Positions 23,805 through 37,110 of a stretch of DNA of 64,000 nucleotides are shown one piece after another (positions within the stretch are counted from its first letter, which is position 1; each line of letters begins with the position of its first letter). This DNA is from Globodera rostochiensis (taxonomy: Eukaryota; Nematoda; Chromadorea; Rhabditida; Heteroderidae), in the NCBI GenBank assembly GCA_018350325.1, contig JAEVLN010000001.1, positions 2,159,501-2,223,500 of the forward strand. Reading direction: 5' to 3'. The position numbers and the translations under genes were made by a program. The notes below the pieces were generated by a model. The model did not search any database and had not been told where the DNA came from. It was given only the letters and a program-made list of their open reading frames with translations.

Positions 23805-25937
23805 GCGGCAGGAATTGTGTTCAGTTGAAGAAATTGGAAGTGAATAAGCAGAGCGGAAGTGAAGCGTTTTTATGTATTATGGAAGAAAACTCGTGAAAAT
23901 AATTCCTTGGCGAAATGTTTCAAAAAATTTTTTTGAATTTTAAACAATTTTTGGACAAATTTTATCACAAAAAAACACTGTTTAATTTTTTAACGGCTGC
24001 GCCTATTGGCACCGTCAAAGCCCCCAAATTTTCTGTTGATTTTCTTGAACGGGATTTTTACGGGGCGGGATCAAGAAACCGTCTTAGTCGACGCCATTTG
24101 TAGCTTTTTTTATCTTTACCCGAGGCTTGAATTCTGACGGCATTTTTCCAATAATTCTTAAATTTTGGGAATTTCAGTGAAAATCTAAAAATCAGGCAGC
24201 AGAGAATCAGGAAAATTTAAGCTTGACAAAAGCCGAATCAGTTAGCTTTCACGTGATCAAACGTTCAACGAACTGAGATCAAAATTGATTTTGTTTTCCT
24301 TTTTCTTAATGCCCAAGTTATGACTGATCGCTCGCCAAAACGGTCTGTGCCAAACTGTCCAGTTTCGTAAAATGTTGGCAAAAGGTGGAAAAAAAGTTTT
24401 ATCGGTATTTCTAAAAGTTCAGATTGAATGGAAAAAATGATTGACAAAAAAAAGAGAGAAGAAATCGGCACAATGCATTTGAAAATGGTCACACTTTTTG
24501 TTGCTGCTGCATTGACTCGCACTAGAATGGGGTGGGGGGCCGAGGGTGTTCAAATGAGAACGACGACGACACGTTTTACAGTTTTTTTTTATTAAATCAA
24601 AGTTTTGTAAGGGCAGGACAGTGTGAGAGGGCACGACAAATTGTTCTAATGACTAAAATAATGCTATTTGTTGTATACGAAAATGTGGAATTGTCACTGA
24701 GTTTGGCACCAGAAACAGTGGCTACAAATAAATTTATGCCCTCATCCCCTTGGGGGAGGGGAAGAAATTCCACATTTTCCAACAGTCGAGAAAACATATT
24801 GCTTTTTATTAAACAGTTTTCGGTCCGTTGGAGATGAACACAGAGGTCAAAATGAGAGAGAGAGAGGAAAAAACTGTCTTATCATATACACCTACTAGGT
24901 AAATACATAGAGGCGGCGGCGGCGGTGTCCGGACCCGGTCCCAAACCAAACCATTTGAGACAGGAGAAACATACACATAATATGTAAATTGGATGGCGCG
25001 CAAAATTCCCGTTATTTTTTTTTTGTTGAATTGTTTTTTTGTCCATTTTCATGTTCGTGTGCCGGCCGAGCTGACAAAGAGACAAAATATCCGTTTTTAT
25101 GAGAGCATAAAGCATGTTGTTGTGTTTTCATTTTGTTTTTTTTTTTGATGATGAAGAGGAACAGAACAAAAAACGAACGATCAGTGTGTCTGATCACTGA
25201 TCAATGCTGTGTGTTTAAGAGGAGGAATGAGAGAAAGAGGCAAAAGTATTTGATGATACGTAAATAAAATTAAAATAGATTAAATACATAAGTTATACAA
25301 CTTGAGACAACAGAGAGACAGAGCGAGAGAGTGAGAGAGAGAGAACACGGGGAAGAGAGGTCAGAGGAAGAGCGAGAGAAGAGGTGTTTGAAAGTGGCTC
25401 TAATAATTTAATTTTAAAAAATCGGTTGACGGTTTGATGACACGTTCATCAAACAACAACAACAGCAACAATAACAACCCGGTGTTTCCATTCGATCTGG
25501 CTGGATCAGAGGGGGTCTTCTAATCCGAATCTGATCAATTGTGGTGGGGGTCTCGACGAAACTGAATTTTGCTGTATCCAACTAACTGATCAGATCACTG
25601 ACTGATGCTAACAAGCTCTGTGAATTAGGGCAAACATCCAAAATCATGGAAACACCGGTTGACAATAAATATTTAAATATTTAAAAAAGAATTGTCAACA
25701 GGGTATGTGTGTGTGTTGTTGATGCGCAAGTCTCTCTCTATGGGCTATGATGTGGGGGGGGGCAATAATAAAATAATCAAATCAATCAATCAGTCGATCG
25801 GTGGGTGTCTACACGGAGATGGGCACATGAAAGGAGAGCATCATCAGCATCGGAGACGAGAAGGAGGAACGGAACGGAATGGAATGGAGAACATCTACAG
25901 ATCTATGCGCCACACCAATCGTCGTGCTCGGCTCGCG
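23805..25937. other. Intergenic, promoter of the membrane-protein gene and 3' flank of the PP1-motif gene
   Basis: No exon could be built. The stretch holds one copy of the repeated block seen at 18.7 kb (24443-24517), its inverted neighbour (24130-24190), a G-rich dyad (24750-24762), a GA-rich microsatellite (25310-25385) and many TGATCA hexamers (25185-25210 and 25500-25610). Confidence 0.45.
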
Positions 25938-27978
25938 CTACACACACTGCGAGGCAACACCGGTGGGCACAGCGCTGCCGGCAACAACGGACGATGCACT
26001 GCTCCACAACGCGACCTCCTCCTTCTCCTGGCGCCAACGATTGAAGTCCTGACGCGACTGCAGTGCCCACAACGGCGGACGCTCATAGAATTTGCAGCTG
26101 ATGTTGTTGTTGTTGTTGCTGCTGCTGCTCACAACGTCGTGGTGGTGTTGTTGCGGTTGCTGTTGTTGCGGCACCTCCGCCTCCGTGGCCGACGAATGCT
26201 CAACGTCGGAACTGCAGCGGCGGGTGCACCGGTTGCGCGACTTCTTCTCGTTCTTGCGACGCTGGCCGAGAATGCTCGAATTGCTGAATTTTTATGTTCC
26301 ATAATTGAAGAGATTTGTTGAAAATGCGTATTCAATTTATAATAAAAATCCGTTTAAAGCAATCTGTACACATTGCACACCTCCGGTAAATCCGGGCCTG
26401 CACATGTTCAGAGAAGGACACACGCTTCTTGGCAATCGGTGCAGCCGACGACTGTCCGGACCCGTCGCTGTCTTAAGATTTAAAAAAAATTAAAAAATTC
26501 AAAACCCTTCCACTTGTCGATCAAAATTTTCATAAAATTTGAAAAACATTCCGTCCACCCAACCAACTGCGCACCAATTGTCTCGCTGGAGCACGACGAT
26601 GGACAGCATGAGGAAGAGATGCTGCCGCTGTTGTTCTGCTTCTGTTGTTGCTGTTCCTGCTCCGCCTTGATGTGCTGCTCCTCCAACTTTTCATCAAATG
26701 AGCCCAACACTGGCGTAGATGCCATCGACAATTTGCGGAGAATGGACGCGTTGAACACGGCGGCAGCTGAATGTTGCAGGGTGGAGAACTGGTCATCGGG
26801 CACAGCATCGTACAGCAAACTCTCGGACACCGAACGCTCCAAAACAATCCTGCAAAAACAACAACAATGTTCATCTACATTTTGGGAGGGAGCTGGCACT
26901 TTGTCCACCAACCTGGTCGGCATTCGCCTGAGATGGTTGCGCGGCAGTGTCGAGTCCAGGAAGTGCTGTTGCTGCAGCTGCTGTCCGTTGCTGTTCAATA
27001 CCATCATTGCAGATGCCCTCGGCTTCTTCAAAATGCTCCTCAACGGTGGCAACGTGGCCGCCCGTGGAGGCAGTCCATGAAGCTCCTCCGTGTCCGCATC
27101 CAACACCGTGCCATCGCCGTTGTTGTAGCAACAACCGTCGCTGAACTGACGCTGCAACACCACCGACGATGATGAGTTTGACGATGGTTGTTGAGCGGCA
27201 GGATGACGACGAGAAGCGACACTGTCCACTTCCTCATTGTTGACCACCTGGTTGAAATTGATGGGGTTTTTTCTGAATGTATAAACAAAAAATTACCGAT
27301 TCAGTCTTGACAGCAACCATTGGAGACTCGGTTGGCGACAATGTGCTGCTGAAGTTGTTGTTACCCAAGTTGGAGCTGTACCCGTTTGAAGACACTTCGG
27401 ATTGGGACGGCGGCGATGATTGATGACTATTGTCCGTGTTTTGCCCGTATTTCTGAAAAAATGGGAGGTTAACTTTTGTTCACAAATTTGGAGCAAAAAA
27501 TCCCTCTCAATTCCATCTAATGGCATATTACAAAATTCTTTTTTTGTTTTTTGAAATAGTTGCGAGCACTTTTTAAAAATACAAACCAGTAAATTATTTA
27601 AAAATTAAGCGGCGGCGGCGGGTTACCCACGCGCCCCCAAAAACAAAGAGAAAAGTCAGGGCCCCCCCCCCCCCCCGGGGATGGCAGGCGCTTTCTTCAT
27701 TCATTTCTTTTTACACACATTTTTCTGTCGACTGGACACTCTCTTTTGCGGAGGAGCCGTCCGTCCCCATTCGCCCCGCCCCCCGGGCGCCAAAGCAGCA
27801 CCCGTTGTTGAATTTTTCACACGATTTTCGGTGGTGCACACACACGTCACAACACAAAACGCATTTTCCCATCGCCATAAATAATTACATAATACATATT
27901 TACATGTGTACATAAATATAATATACACAAAAAGATTAAAAAAAAAGCGCATTTTTGCCCTTTTCCCCCCAAGCGATG

Positions 27979-28009
<31 letters not shown>

Positions 28010-30714
28010 TAAAGGGTGTGAAATTTTTGATGCATTTTTTGTTGTTGTTAATCGTTTTTTTCCATTTCCCATACACTCTGCCATGGACGAAAATGGAGAA
28101 GGTGAAACCGAGGAACGCTGCTTTTTCCTTTTGCATCTTAACAGTTTTTTTGGAGCAAAAATTGAAAAAGGAAGAGCAAAGAACGAATGTGCAAGAAAAG
28201 AGAGGGGAAGAGAGATAAAAGAGAGAAGGAGAGAGAGAGAGCGAACGATAAAAGGACAAAAGAGTGAATAGAAAAAGGAAAGATGAAATTAAGGATGAAG
28301 GACCAAAAGGAAGAGAAAAAAGAAAGAGCGATAAAAAAAAGAAAAAGGAAAGAAAGATGAAATTAAGGAACAGAAAGGAAGAGTAAAAAAGAGAGAGAGA
28401 GCGATAAAAGGAAAAAAGAGGGGAAACAAAACAAAAAAGGACAAAAGAGTTGATGAATAGAAAAAAGGGAACAGATAATTGGTGTACGCCTGCAGCAGAA
28501 AACCACTCAACCTTCCCCCTCCCCCTCTCCCCACTATCCAACCAAACATTATTTTGCTAATGAAAGCATCGGCCGAGTATAGCCCGAGCAGGGAGGCGCG
28601 CCGTGCTAACGGACCGGTCCCCCCCCCCCCCCACCCCCTCCCTGCTCCTCATCACACTCAACCAGAAACAACCACAAATTATTCCACGGAATACTGCACC
28701 ACCACCACCACCATCCTAACCACCACCACCACAAGGCCATCATCACCCTAATTTAGCGGACCAAAAATAGCGAGCGGCGGCACAAGGACGGGCGGACGGA
28801 CCGCGCTCCACGGCCTCGGCACACAGTGCGAGCGAGCGAGCAGAGCAAAAATTGTACAAAAAAAAAGAGAGCGAGGGAAAGCTATAGTAGCTGTGTGAAT
28901 GGGGGGGGGCGGGCAGTGCCCTCCTCCCACTTTTTAAGCGTGCCGCGTGAAGCGCGTTAAGCGTCACCCAAATTTAATCCATCCACAACACAAACACATT
29001 CACTCACTCACTCTGTGTGATGAAAATTGAAATAATTGAGCACGGAGAGGGGGGAGGGGGGGGGGGAGGGGAAAGAAAGCGTTGGCATTTGACAATTAAT
29101 AAAAACAAAAACATGCATCCAATGCTCAACAAGCATTTGACGGGCGCTGTGTGTGCCAAAACAAAAAACACTAATTTTTGATAAAATTATGCTAGTAGTA
29201 GCAAGTCCAATCCAAGACCGGGAGGGGGGGGGGCATTGGCACTATTTGTTTGAACAATTCCCGGGATTCTAACCACTACCAACAACAGCTAGCTAAGCTA
29301 TTCACCTTTTTCAATGGCGGCTTCTGCAGCGTCAACACCGGCGGCTGCTGCAGCGCGGATGACGACAATTCCGTTACCGTCGTTGGCTTCTTCACCGTTT
29401 CTGCCTCCGTTGTTGATCCACCGGACGACAATGAGGAGGACAATGCGAGTGCGTCGATGAGCGGAGACCTGGCGTTATCGTCGTTGATGTTCTTGTTGGA
29501 ACTGAAGTTGAAGATCCAACGCCTTGTGCGTGGCACGGTGGCCCATGAAGGGCCGTTGAAAAGGCCCCTGCACAGCTTGACAGAGTTTGGACTATTGCTG
29601 CACTGCTCCAACTTGACGGGGTTGTCGTGCGATGCTCGCTGTTGCTCCGTTGTCGACGGACGGAACGGCGCCGTGTTCAGCAGGAAGTCACCGGCTGCAC
29701 CGGGCGACGCGACACCCGAGTCCACGGATGAAGCGGGCGACGAAGCGGCGACCAGTGGCGGCGTCGGCAACAAGATGATGGCACCCGAATTAATCGACGA
29801 CTCGTTTTTGTCCTAAAAATTTTAGTAAAAAAAAAAAATCAAAGAGCCACTAATTTGTAAGCAACAAAATTAGAGATTGTGATTAAAAATTGGAATCGAG
29901 ACGCACTTTATCTACTGCTGCGGTTGCACAAGCGACATTTTCGAGCAGTTCAGCGTCCTTTTGCCTAGTCGTGGTCAGCACGCGCAGTGGCCATGCCGAT
30001 GCCGTACTGCTTTCCGTCTTCGGAGGCAGCAGCGGTGGCACAGCCGCGGGCGGCACCGCGTTGGGCGTCGGCGAGACAATGAAGCGCGAGGCGGTGCCCA
30101 CGCGGGGCCTGGCAAAGAGATCGACGGACGCACGAGCGGAACCCTAAAAATGCAATTCAAAACACTGGCAAACTCGACCCGCGATAATATACACTTTTTT
30201 GTTGTTGTTGTTGTTGTAAATTTAATGTTTTTTGATGTTTTTTGAGTCTGATCAATTTTGTGGTAACCTTTCTTTTCTTGGGCTCTGATCAAGTGGTTCA
30301 ATTAAAACATGCAAGCTTTGGCAAAGCTGAGCTTAGTTTAAAAAATCTGAATTTGTAAAATTTCCAGGCTTATTGCTAGGTTGAGTGATTCAATCAACAA
30401 AACCCAAACAAAAAACTGAAAGTTTCATTTCTCGAGTTCGATTGTGTGTATTCAATAGCTTGAATTTTTAAATTTTTTAGGTTAAACCAAAAACAAAAAA
30501 ATTTTTTTTAGCGTACCGAGAATTGAATGTGCACGGAATCGGCCGAGTGGAAGAGAATGCACAACGGCGACCGCTTCTCGGCAGCGCCGCTCAGCGATGA
30601 AGCAGCGGCCGCCACTTTCAGGGAACGGTCCAGTTCGGCACGTAACAGCTCAACCCGTCGGAGGCGTTCAACATCGACGGCACCGGGCAACGATGTTGAG
30701 GAGGACATGATCAT
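25938..30714 (-). CDS. Disordered Gln/Ser-rich protein with SILK and RVSF PP1-docking motifs
   Basis: Eight exons (30714-30517, 30143-29907, 29812-29306, 27452-27297, 27247-26913, 26849-26575, 26471-26381, 26283-25938) join in phase to 714 aa. Most of it is predicted disordered, with Ser, Pro, Asn and Gln runs. Two motifs stand out: LRSILKKPRA with SILK at residues 437-440 (27037-27026), and KKRVSFSEHV with RVSF at 586-589 (26424-26413). SILK N-terminal to RVxF is a known pairing in regulators of protein phosphatase 1. The basic segment KKSRNRCTRRC and a conserved-looking RPPLWALQSRQDFNRWRQEK follow near the C-terminus. No enzyme domain is visible. A PP1 targeting or inhibitor role is inferred. 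The donor of exon 6 (GTGCGC) is not ideal but is the one that keeps phase. A second ATG two codons downstream could also start translation. Confidence 0.72.
27453..29305 (-). other. Large low-complexity intron of the PP1-motif gene
   Basis: A 1.85-kb intron, far larger than its neighbours. It holds C and G runs (27663-27676, a ~28-nt G tract at 27982-28009, 28620-28632), a purine-rich GAGAGA/AAAGA block (28150-28460) and CACCAC repeats (28700-28730). No alternative exon is supported. Confidence 0.6.
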
Positions 30715-33538
30715 TTAGCAAAATACTATTTATCTCTCAGTGTCTAATTGTTGGCTGAAATTTATGGAAATGATAGCATCGAATTTGATTTATTTAAGCA
30801 AATGGAAAATGTTCAAAAATTAAGCGATTTTTGTACATTTATGAGCGACTCGCGATTTGAATCTAATTTGTAAGGCCTGTGATTTTTTTTTGTTGAAAAA
30901 TGGTCACCAATTTCGAAACGAAATTCAAAAAAAAAAATGTGACGAAACCAAAATTGTCTCTGTGTATTTATTTTATAAAATTCGGAGGTGTGATGTTATA
31001 AGCCACCAGTGTTCAGGCAAAGCTTTTGTGTGCACAGAACGAAGTCATCAGACTTCTTTTTAAAGAAAACTTTTTTTTTTTTGTTTTTTTTTTCGCTCAA
31101 AAACTTCTGTTGGGTGGGAAAAATGACTGTTCGGGTGACTGACTGACTGACTGCTGATTCTGTGAGACACACACCAGACCCCCATTTTTTCGCAATGTTT
31201 GTGAGGGGAAAATATATTATGTAATTGGCCGAGTCCCCCCTGGCCGAGTCCCTCCCCCCAGCGAATGTGTGTTAAGTGAGGGTGGGGGAAGCGATCAAAC
31301 AAAAAAAGCAGCAGCAGCAGTAGCAGCTGTGTCGTGATGAATGAGTATGGTTTTAGGGGGGCAAGCGGAGGGCGGGAGGGGAGGGGAGGGGGAGGGGAGG
31401 CCGTTGGACGCCACGGCAAAATGGACATGCACACAGCACATATATCCGTCCGTCCGTTTGAAGATGGGTTTTTGCGCTTGGTGCTGGGCGGGTGGGTGGG
31501 TGGGCGATGTGTGTACTTTGGATTTGGATGGATTGGCTTTTTTTAATGGTCGATGGATTGATTGGGGCTGCCTGCCTTTTAATGGTCGTCGAGCAGCAGA
31601 TGAACCATTTGGAGAGGCCATCATTTTTATAGTGGTTCTGTCGTCGGTCGAACTTTTGGGGGGGGGGGGGGGGGGGGGGGGAGATGCTTTTTTTATGGCC
31701 GAAAGATTGAATGTGAAAAACAAAAGTGGTGGTGGGGGGCACACAAATGGCCGACAATTAAAGATTGTGAATGGTGCGGTAGCAATGAAAAAGAAAGAAT
31801 TTATTTTTATTTTCCATTTTTGTCGTCCTTTTTGAACTTTGAAGAATTTTTATGATCGAAAGATTACGCGCCGCCGGCGGCGACGGATCAGATGGAATGG
31901 ACGGGGGGGGGGACGTACAGCAAACAAAACAAAAAACACAGAAAAGAGTTAAGCGGGACATAAAAATCGCGTGATTTTTGTTCAGAAAAAATCGGTGGGA
32001 AAATTTGTGATTTGAAGGGGGGGGGGGGCAGAGTGTGCGGCGTGATCAATCAAAAATTGGAATATGGCCATTGGTTGGCCACAGCACAGATAGGTTATTT
32101 ATGCGCGATGATGACAATGACAACAAAAACGCGTCGCCGCCTCGCCAAACACACAGTGAACTTTGACGGGTGTGAAGAACGCGGAGTTTATGTGAAAATG
32201 GACAATTTTTGCGGGGGAGGGGGGGGGGGGGAAGAAATTCGACCCCCCGAGACTGTACTCACTCAACTCCATCTCCATCTTCGTTTTATGGTGCTTGTGA
32301 TGAACTCATAGGGGGGAGAAGGTTTTGACGGGGGGGGGGGAGGCGGTGGGGCAAAGGGGGGGGGAAATGCGAAAAAAATAAAAATGATTGGTGAGAGGGG
32401 GGGGGGGGGGGGGGAGGGGGGGGGGGAAGGATGATGCAATTGCAACAACCTTTGACTGTGAAGGACGAAGACTTGGGGGGGGGGGGCGGCAAGCTGTAGT
32501 TATAGTTGTTAGTGGGGGGGGGGAGGGGATCTTTGGTTCTTCTTCGGTTCGGTCGGTCGGTCCCTTTCCTCTCCACTTCCACAATCATCATCATCATCAG
32601 CAGCATCATTAAAGCATCATCATCATTAGAGCATCGACCACTCATCGTCAGATCAGTGTTAGCGGATGGATGATGCAAAATCCGCTGCTGTTGTTGCTCC
32701 ATCAATGATTGCATCAAAGTCGGGGGGGGGGGGGCTCCGAAGTCGTAATATCCCACCCCTTTTTATTCTCTCCGCTCTCCCCTCCCCTCCCCGCCGGCGT
32801 CGTCGTCCATTTGGCCCCAACATTTTTGGGAGGAATAATAATGGACGGGAAAATGTGGCGGGGGGGGGGGGAAAGAGCCCCCCCCCCCTCATCAACCAAC
32901 GGCGGGCAGAGAGAGTGAATTGGAAAATTGGTGATTAATTAGCACAATTCATTGCCGGCGGGGAAGAAGAAAACTTTGCTTCCCCCACCCCCCCCCCCCC
33001 AATTAGTCGGGAATTTATAATTGTGCCAGGAGTTGGGGCAGCACACACCAAAATTCGCGTCGTCGTCAGCAAATTAACTTTGGAAAAACACGGATTCAGG
33101 GGGCAGCGAGTTTTTTTGAGAATGCACATTTTGTACGCATTATTTATGGCTTTTTTCGGACAAAAAGCCGGGATTTTTGACCGGAAAAAGTCTAAAACCC
33201 GACTCCTTAACAATACAATTCTCGAGAGTTTGAAGCGTTTACAAAACTTCCGGTCCAACGGGGGGAGGGGGGGGGGGGGGGGTTGAAAAATCCAAATTCT
33301 GTTAAACTTCACAATGTTAACGACGGTGGCGTCCCCGTCCACAACGGATGTGAAAAGAATTGCCATTTTGTTTAAAAAAAAAACAAAAAAACCATTCAAA
33401 AACAGTCTCACACATACAAATGTAAATTGTACGGATGCATCATCATTCAACCATTGCCTTTTTACCCTCCGCCTCCGTTGTGAAACGAAAAACAGAATGC
33501 CCCCATTTGTTGCTCTGTCCGCGTCTTTAAATACCGGT

Positions 33539-33573
<35 letters not shown>

Positions 33574-36009
33574 CGTTAACGCACTTTTTTCCTTTCCATC
33601 CATTCGTCCGTCCCCCCCCCCCTTTCGTGTCCATATGGCCACAAAACATTGCTAGGCCCCCAGCACTGATCCGATCTTTGCCTCCCCCTCTCTCTCCCTC
33701 TCTCTTTCTGCTGATCAGGCGGACGGCCGAGGCATTTAACCGTGAAATTTCTATAAATAATTTTTGTTGTGTCCCATTCCGTCCGTCCGTCCGTCTCCGT
33801 CCCCCCCGGCGGTCACAGTTCCTTCCTCCCCTCTCCATCTTTGCCCTCCTCACACTCTCTTCAGCAGAGTCGTCACAATGTCGGTGTTCGGTGTGTGTGG
33901 GTGTTTATCTTTTCCATTTTGGTCACGTTCTCGAGTGCCCCCCCGGGGGGGGGGGGGTGGCGACGAAAGCGAAGCGAAGCCCACACACAGAAAATGGGAG
34001 GGGGGGGGGGGGCTCTGGGAAAATGGAGGACAAAAAGAATGGGCGGGGGGGGGGTGGCCTTTCCCATAAAAAAAAAATTCCTCTTAAAGTGCTCGAGAAG
34101 CAACGCCTCCCCCCCCCCCCCCCCGCTAAATTGGGGCTGGTGAGAAGAAACCTTTTTAAGTAAAAATATAATTTATATATTTTTTGCCCAAAAATTTCTA
34201 AAAAAAAAACAAAAATTTAAACATTCTGACACTCTAGCAGAAATTGCAATAGCTGGCAATAGATAAAATCATTTTAATTGTATGTACCCCGTCGGCCTTC
34301 GCAACAGAAAGCCACGGTCGGCGCAACACTTTCTGAGCTGAATGAATGAGCCCCCCGGGGACAGTGGGGCGACGGCGGCGGGGGACGGGGGGGGGGAAGT
34401 CCTTTGGACTCTGGAATCGTGAAATCGGAGAAGTGTGAGTGTGTACAGCAGCACAGCCCCTAAGGGGCCCCCATCCATCCCAGAATGGAGAGCAGTAAAG
34501 TGCAAATACACACACACACACTTCCCCCCTCCCCCTCCCCCCCGGGCGATGGCCATCAGCGGGAGGGGGGGGGGCGACGTGAAAGGGCCACAAGAAGAAG
34601 TAATCCACTTGGCCATCCATCAGCAGAGAATGAAGAAGCAAAGACCCCCCCCCCCCCAAACACACAACAGAGGAGCCAAGCCTGCCTCCAATTCAGTTTT
34701 ATTGCTTGCTGCCCCCTTTTGTCCCCCCTCCCCCCTTATCTTTGACGACCAAATTCCGGTGGGGCATGCGTTGTCGTCGCCGCCGGCGACGGCGCCACAT
34801 CCGCTCCAACAAACAAATAAAAAATTAATTTTCTCGCAGAAATGTGGGGGGGGGGGAGAGGGGGAGAGGGGGGGGGGGGGTGTGGAAAGTCTGTCACATA
34901 TTCCCTTTTGTTTGCTAATGAGCTTTCTCAATTCACCCTGCATATGCTGCTTGCTCTCTGGGGGCCGGAAACGTGATTGCCTCTGGGTGCCGTGGAATTG
35001 AGATTGATCGGCACTGATCGGGGGATCTCGTATCAAGGCCGGCTTTGTCCGGTCTCTAACGCATATGCACGCAAATGAGTGTACCATGGGCACCCGCCCA
35101 TGTCCAAATGTCCATGTCCATGTCCATGTTCATGTTCATGTCCATGTTCATGGATGGGTGGGTGGGTGGGAGGGATTGGTTTCTGGAACTTGGGCAGGCA
35201 CACACAATTCACATTGCCTTGCCGGCTGGAAATAATGGGAGCGCGAGTTGTTTACAGCTGCACATAGAGGTGGAAGGGTAAAGGGGGGGGGGGAACTGCG
35301 GGCAACGCGAATGGCCCGAAATGAGGGCGAAGAACGCTCTGCCCTCCGCCATGTGAGGAAATGGGCGGGCGAGCGGGAGGGGTGGGGGGGGGGGAAGTAA
35401 AGGGCCCCGGGGGCGGGGACAGTGTGAGCGAAAAAGCCAAAAAAGCCCGCGTCCCTTGAGGCGAGGGACGGCACACTGGGGAGGGAGGGAGGGGGGGGGG
35501 GGAAGAAAGGCGTGGCAATGGCGTGGGCGACTTGGCCTTAACGGCTCGGCACACTCGCAAAATGTGACTGAGTGAATGGCCCCAAATCCCCACTCCTCGG
35601 CCCCGCGGGGGACGGAGAGCAAATTTGGCCCATAAACTTTATTGAAAAGAGAATATACATATGTACAATTGCCATTTGGCCAAGGTTAAAAGTGAGCTGC
35701 TCTCCTCATTTGCCTACCCTCGGGGGGAGTGAGTGGTTTGTGAAATGTCATACGGACAACAAAAAGTCCGGGGGGGGGGGAGGGCTCAGTTGACTAGGGC
35801 TTAATTGGTTTTTCTCATTCCCATCCTTCCGAGCGCGGCCGCCCCCCCCCCCCCCCCTTTTGTGGCCGCATTCGCCCCAATGCATCTTTGGCCAACCTTC
35901 GCTCTTTTCGTATTTGTTTTCTCACTTAAAGGGTCGAGGTCCATTATTTGGGCAAAAAGAGCGTTGGGGGACGCGGATGTGAAGATGGGGCGGGGGGGGG
36001 GGGGGAAAG
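30715..36009. other. Gene-poor, homopolymer-rich DNA
   Basis: I find no exon chain here. The stretch is dominated by G or C runs (31658-31681, 32397-32414, about 31 C at 33541-33571, 33954-33967, 34114-34133), a TGTCCATG minisatellite (35098-35153) and short CCCC-N-GGGG palindromes. The many proline-, glycine- or histidine-rich frames are translations of these runs. The 30750-31060 part is the presumed promoter of the PP1-motif gene. Confidence 0.6.
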
Positions 36010-37110
36010 ATGAGGAGGTGAATGAAGAAAAAGGATTGGGTGGATGGACAGAAAGAAGGCAAGAGGAGGAATTTAATAGAATGGAAGAGGAGGGGATGAA
36101 AAGGAAGAATGAGGATGAAAGGGATGAAGAGTGAAAGGAAAAATGAGCATGAAAAGGAAGAAGAATAGAAGAAAGAATGAAAAGGAAGAAATGAGGATAA
36201 AAAGGAAGAAGAATGGAAGGAAGAATGAGGATGAAAAGGAAGAAATGAGGATAAAAAGGAAGAAAGAATGGAAGGAAGAATGAGGATGAAAAGGAAGAAA
36301 TGAGGATAAAAAGGAAGAAAGAATGGAAGGAAGAATGAGGATGAAAAGGAAGAAATGAGGATAAAAAGGAAGAAGAATGGAAGGAAGAATGAGGATGAAA
36401 AGGAAGAAATGAGGATAAAAAGGAAGAAAGAATGGAAGGAAGAATGAGGATGAAAAGGAAGAAATGAGGATAAAAAGGAAGAAGAATGGAAGGAAGAATG
36501 AGGATGAAAAGGAAGAAATGAGGATAAAAAGGAAGAAAGAATGGAAGGAAGAATGAGGATGAAAAGGAAGAAATGAGGATAAAAAGGAAGAAAGAATGGA
36601 AGGAAGAATGAGGATGAAAAGGAAGAAATGAGGATAAAAAGGAAGAAGAATGGAAGGAAGAATGAGGATGAAAAGAAAGAAATGAGGATAAAAAGGAAGA
36701 AGAATGGAAGGAAGAATGAGGATGAAAAGAAAGAAATGAGGATAAAAAGGAAGAAGAATGGAAGGAAGAATGAGGATAAAAAGGAAGAATGGAAGCAAGA
36801 ATGAGATAAAAAGGAAGAAGAATGGAAGGAAGAATGAGGATAAAAAGGAAGAATGGAAGGAAGAATGAGGATAAAAAGGAAGAAGAATGGAAGGAAGAAT
36901 GAGGATGAAAAGGAAGAATGGAAGGAAGAATGAGGATAAAAAGGAAGAAGAATGGAAGGAAGAATGAGGATGAAAAGGAAGAATGGAAGGAAGAATGAGG
37001 ATAAAAAGGAAGAAGAATGGAAAGAAGAATGAGGATGAAAAGGAAGAATGGAAGGAAAAATGAGGATAAAAAGGAAGAATGGAAGGAAGAATGAGGATGA
37101 AAAGGAAGAG
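36010..37110 (+). repeat. 1.1-kb purine-rich, C-depleted minisatellite
   Basis: Tandem variants of GGAAGGAAGAATGAGGAT followed by GAAAAGGAAGAAATGAGGAT make higher-order units of ~54-56 bp on the left that shorten to ~30-bp units on the right. The plus strand has almost no C for over 1 kb. The long minus-strand frame (SFHSS, FLPFFLF) is a by-product of the repeat. Confidence 0.9.
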
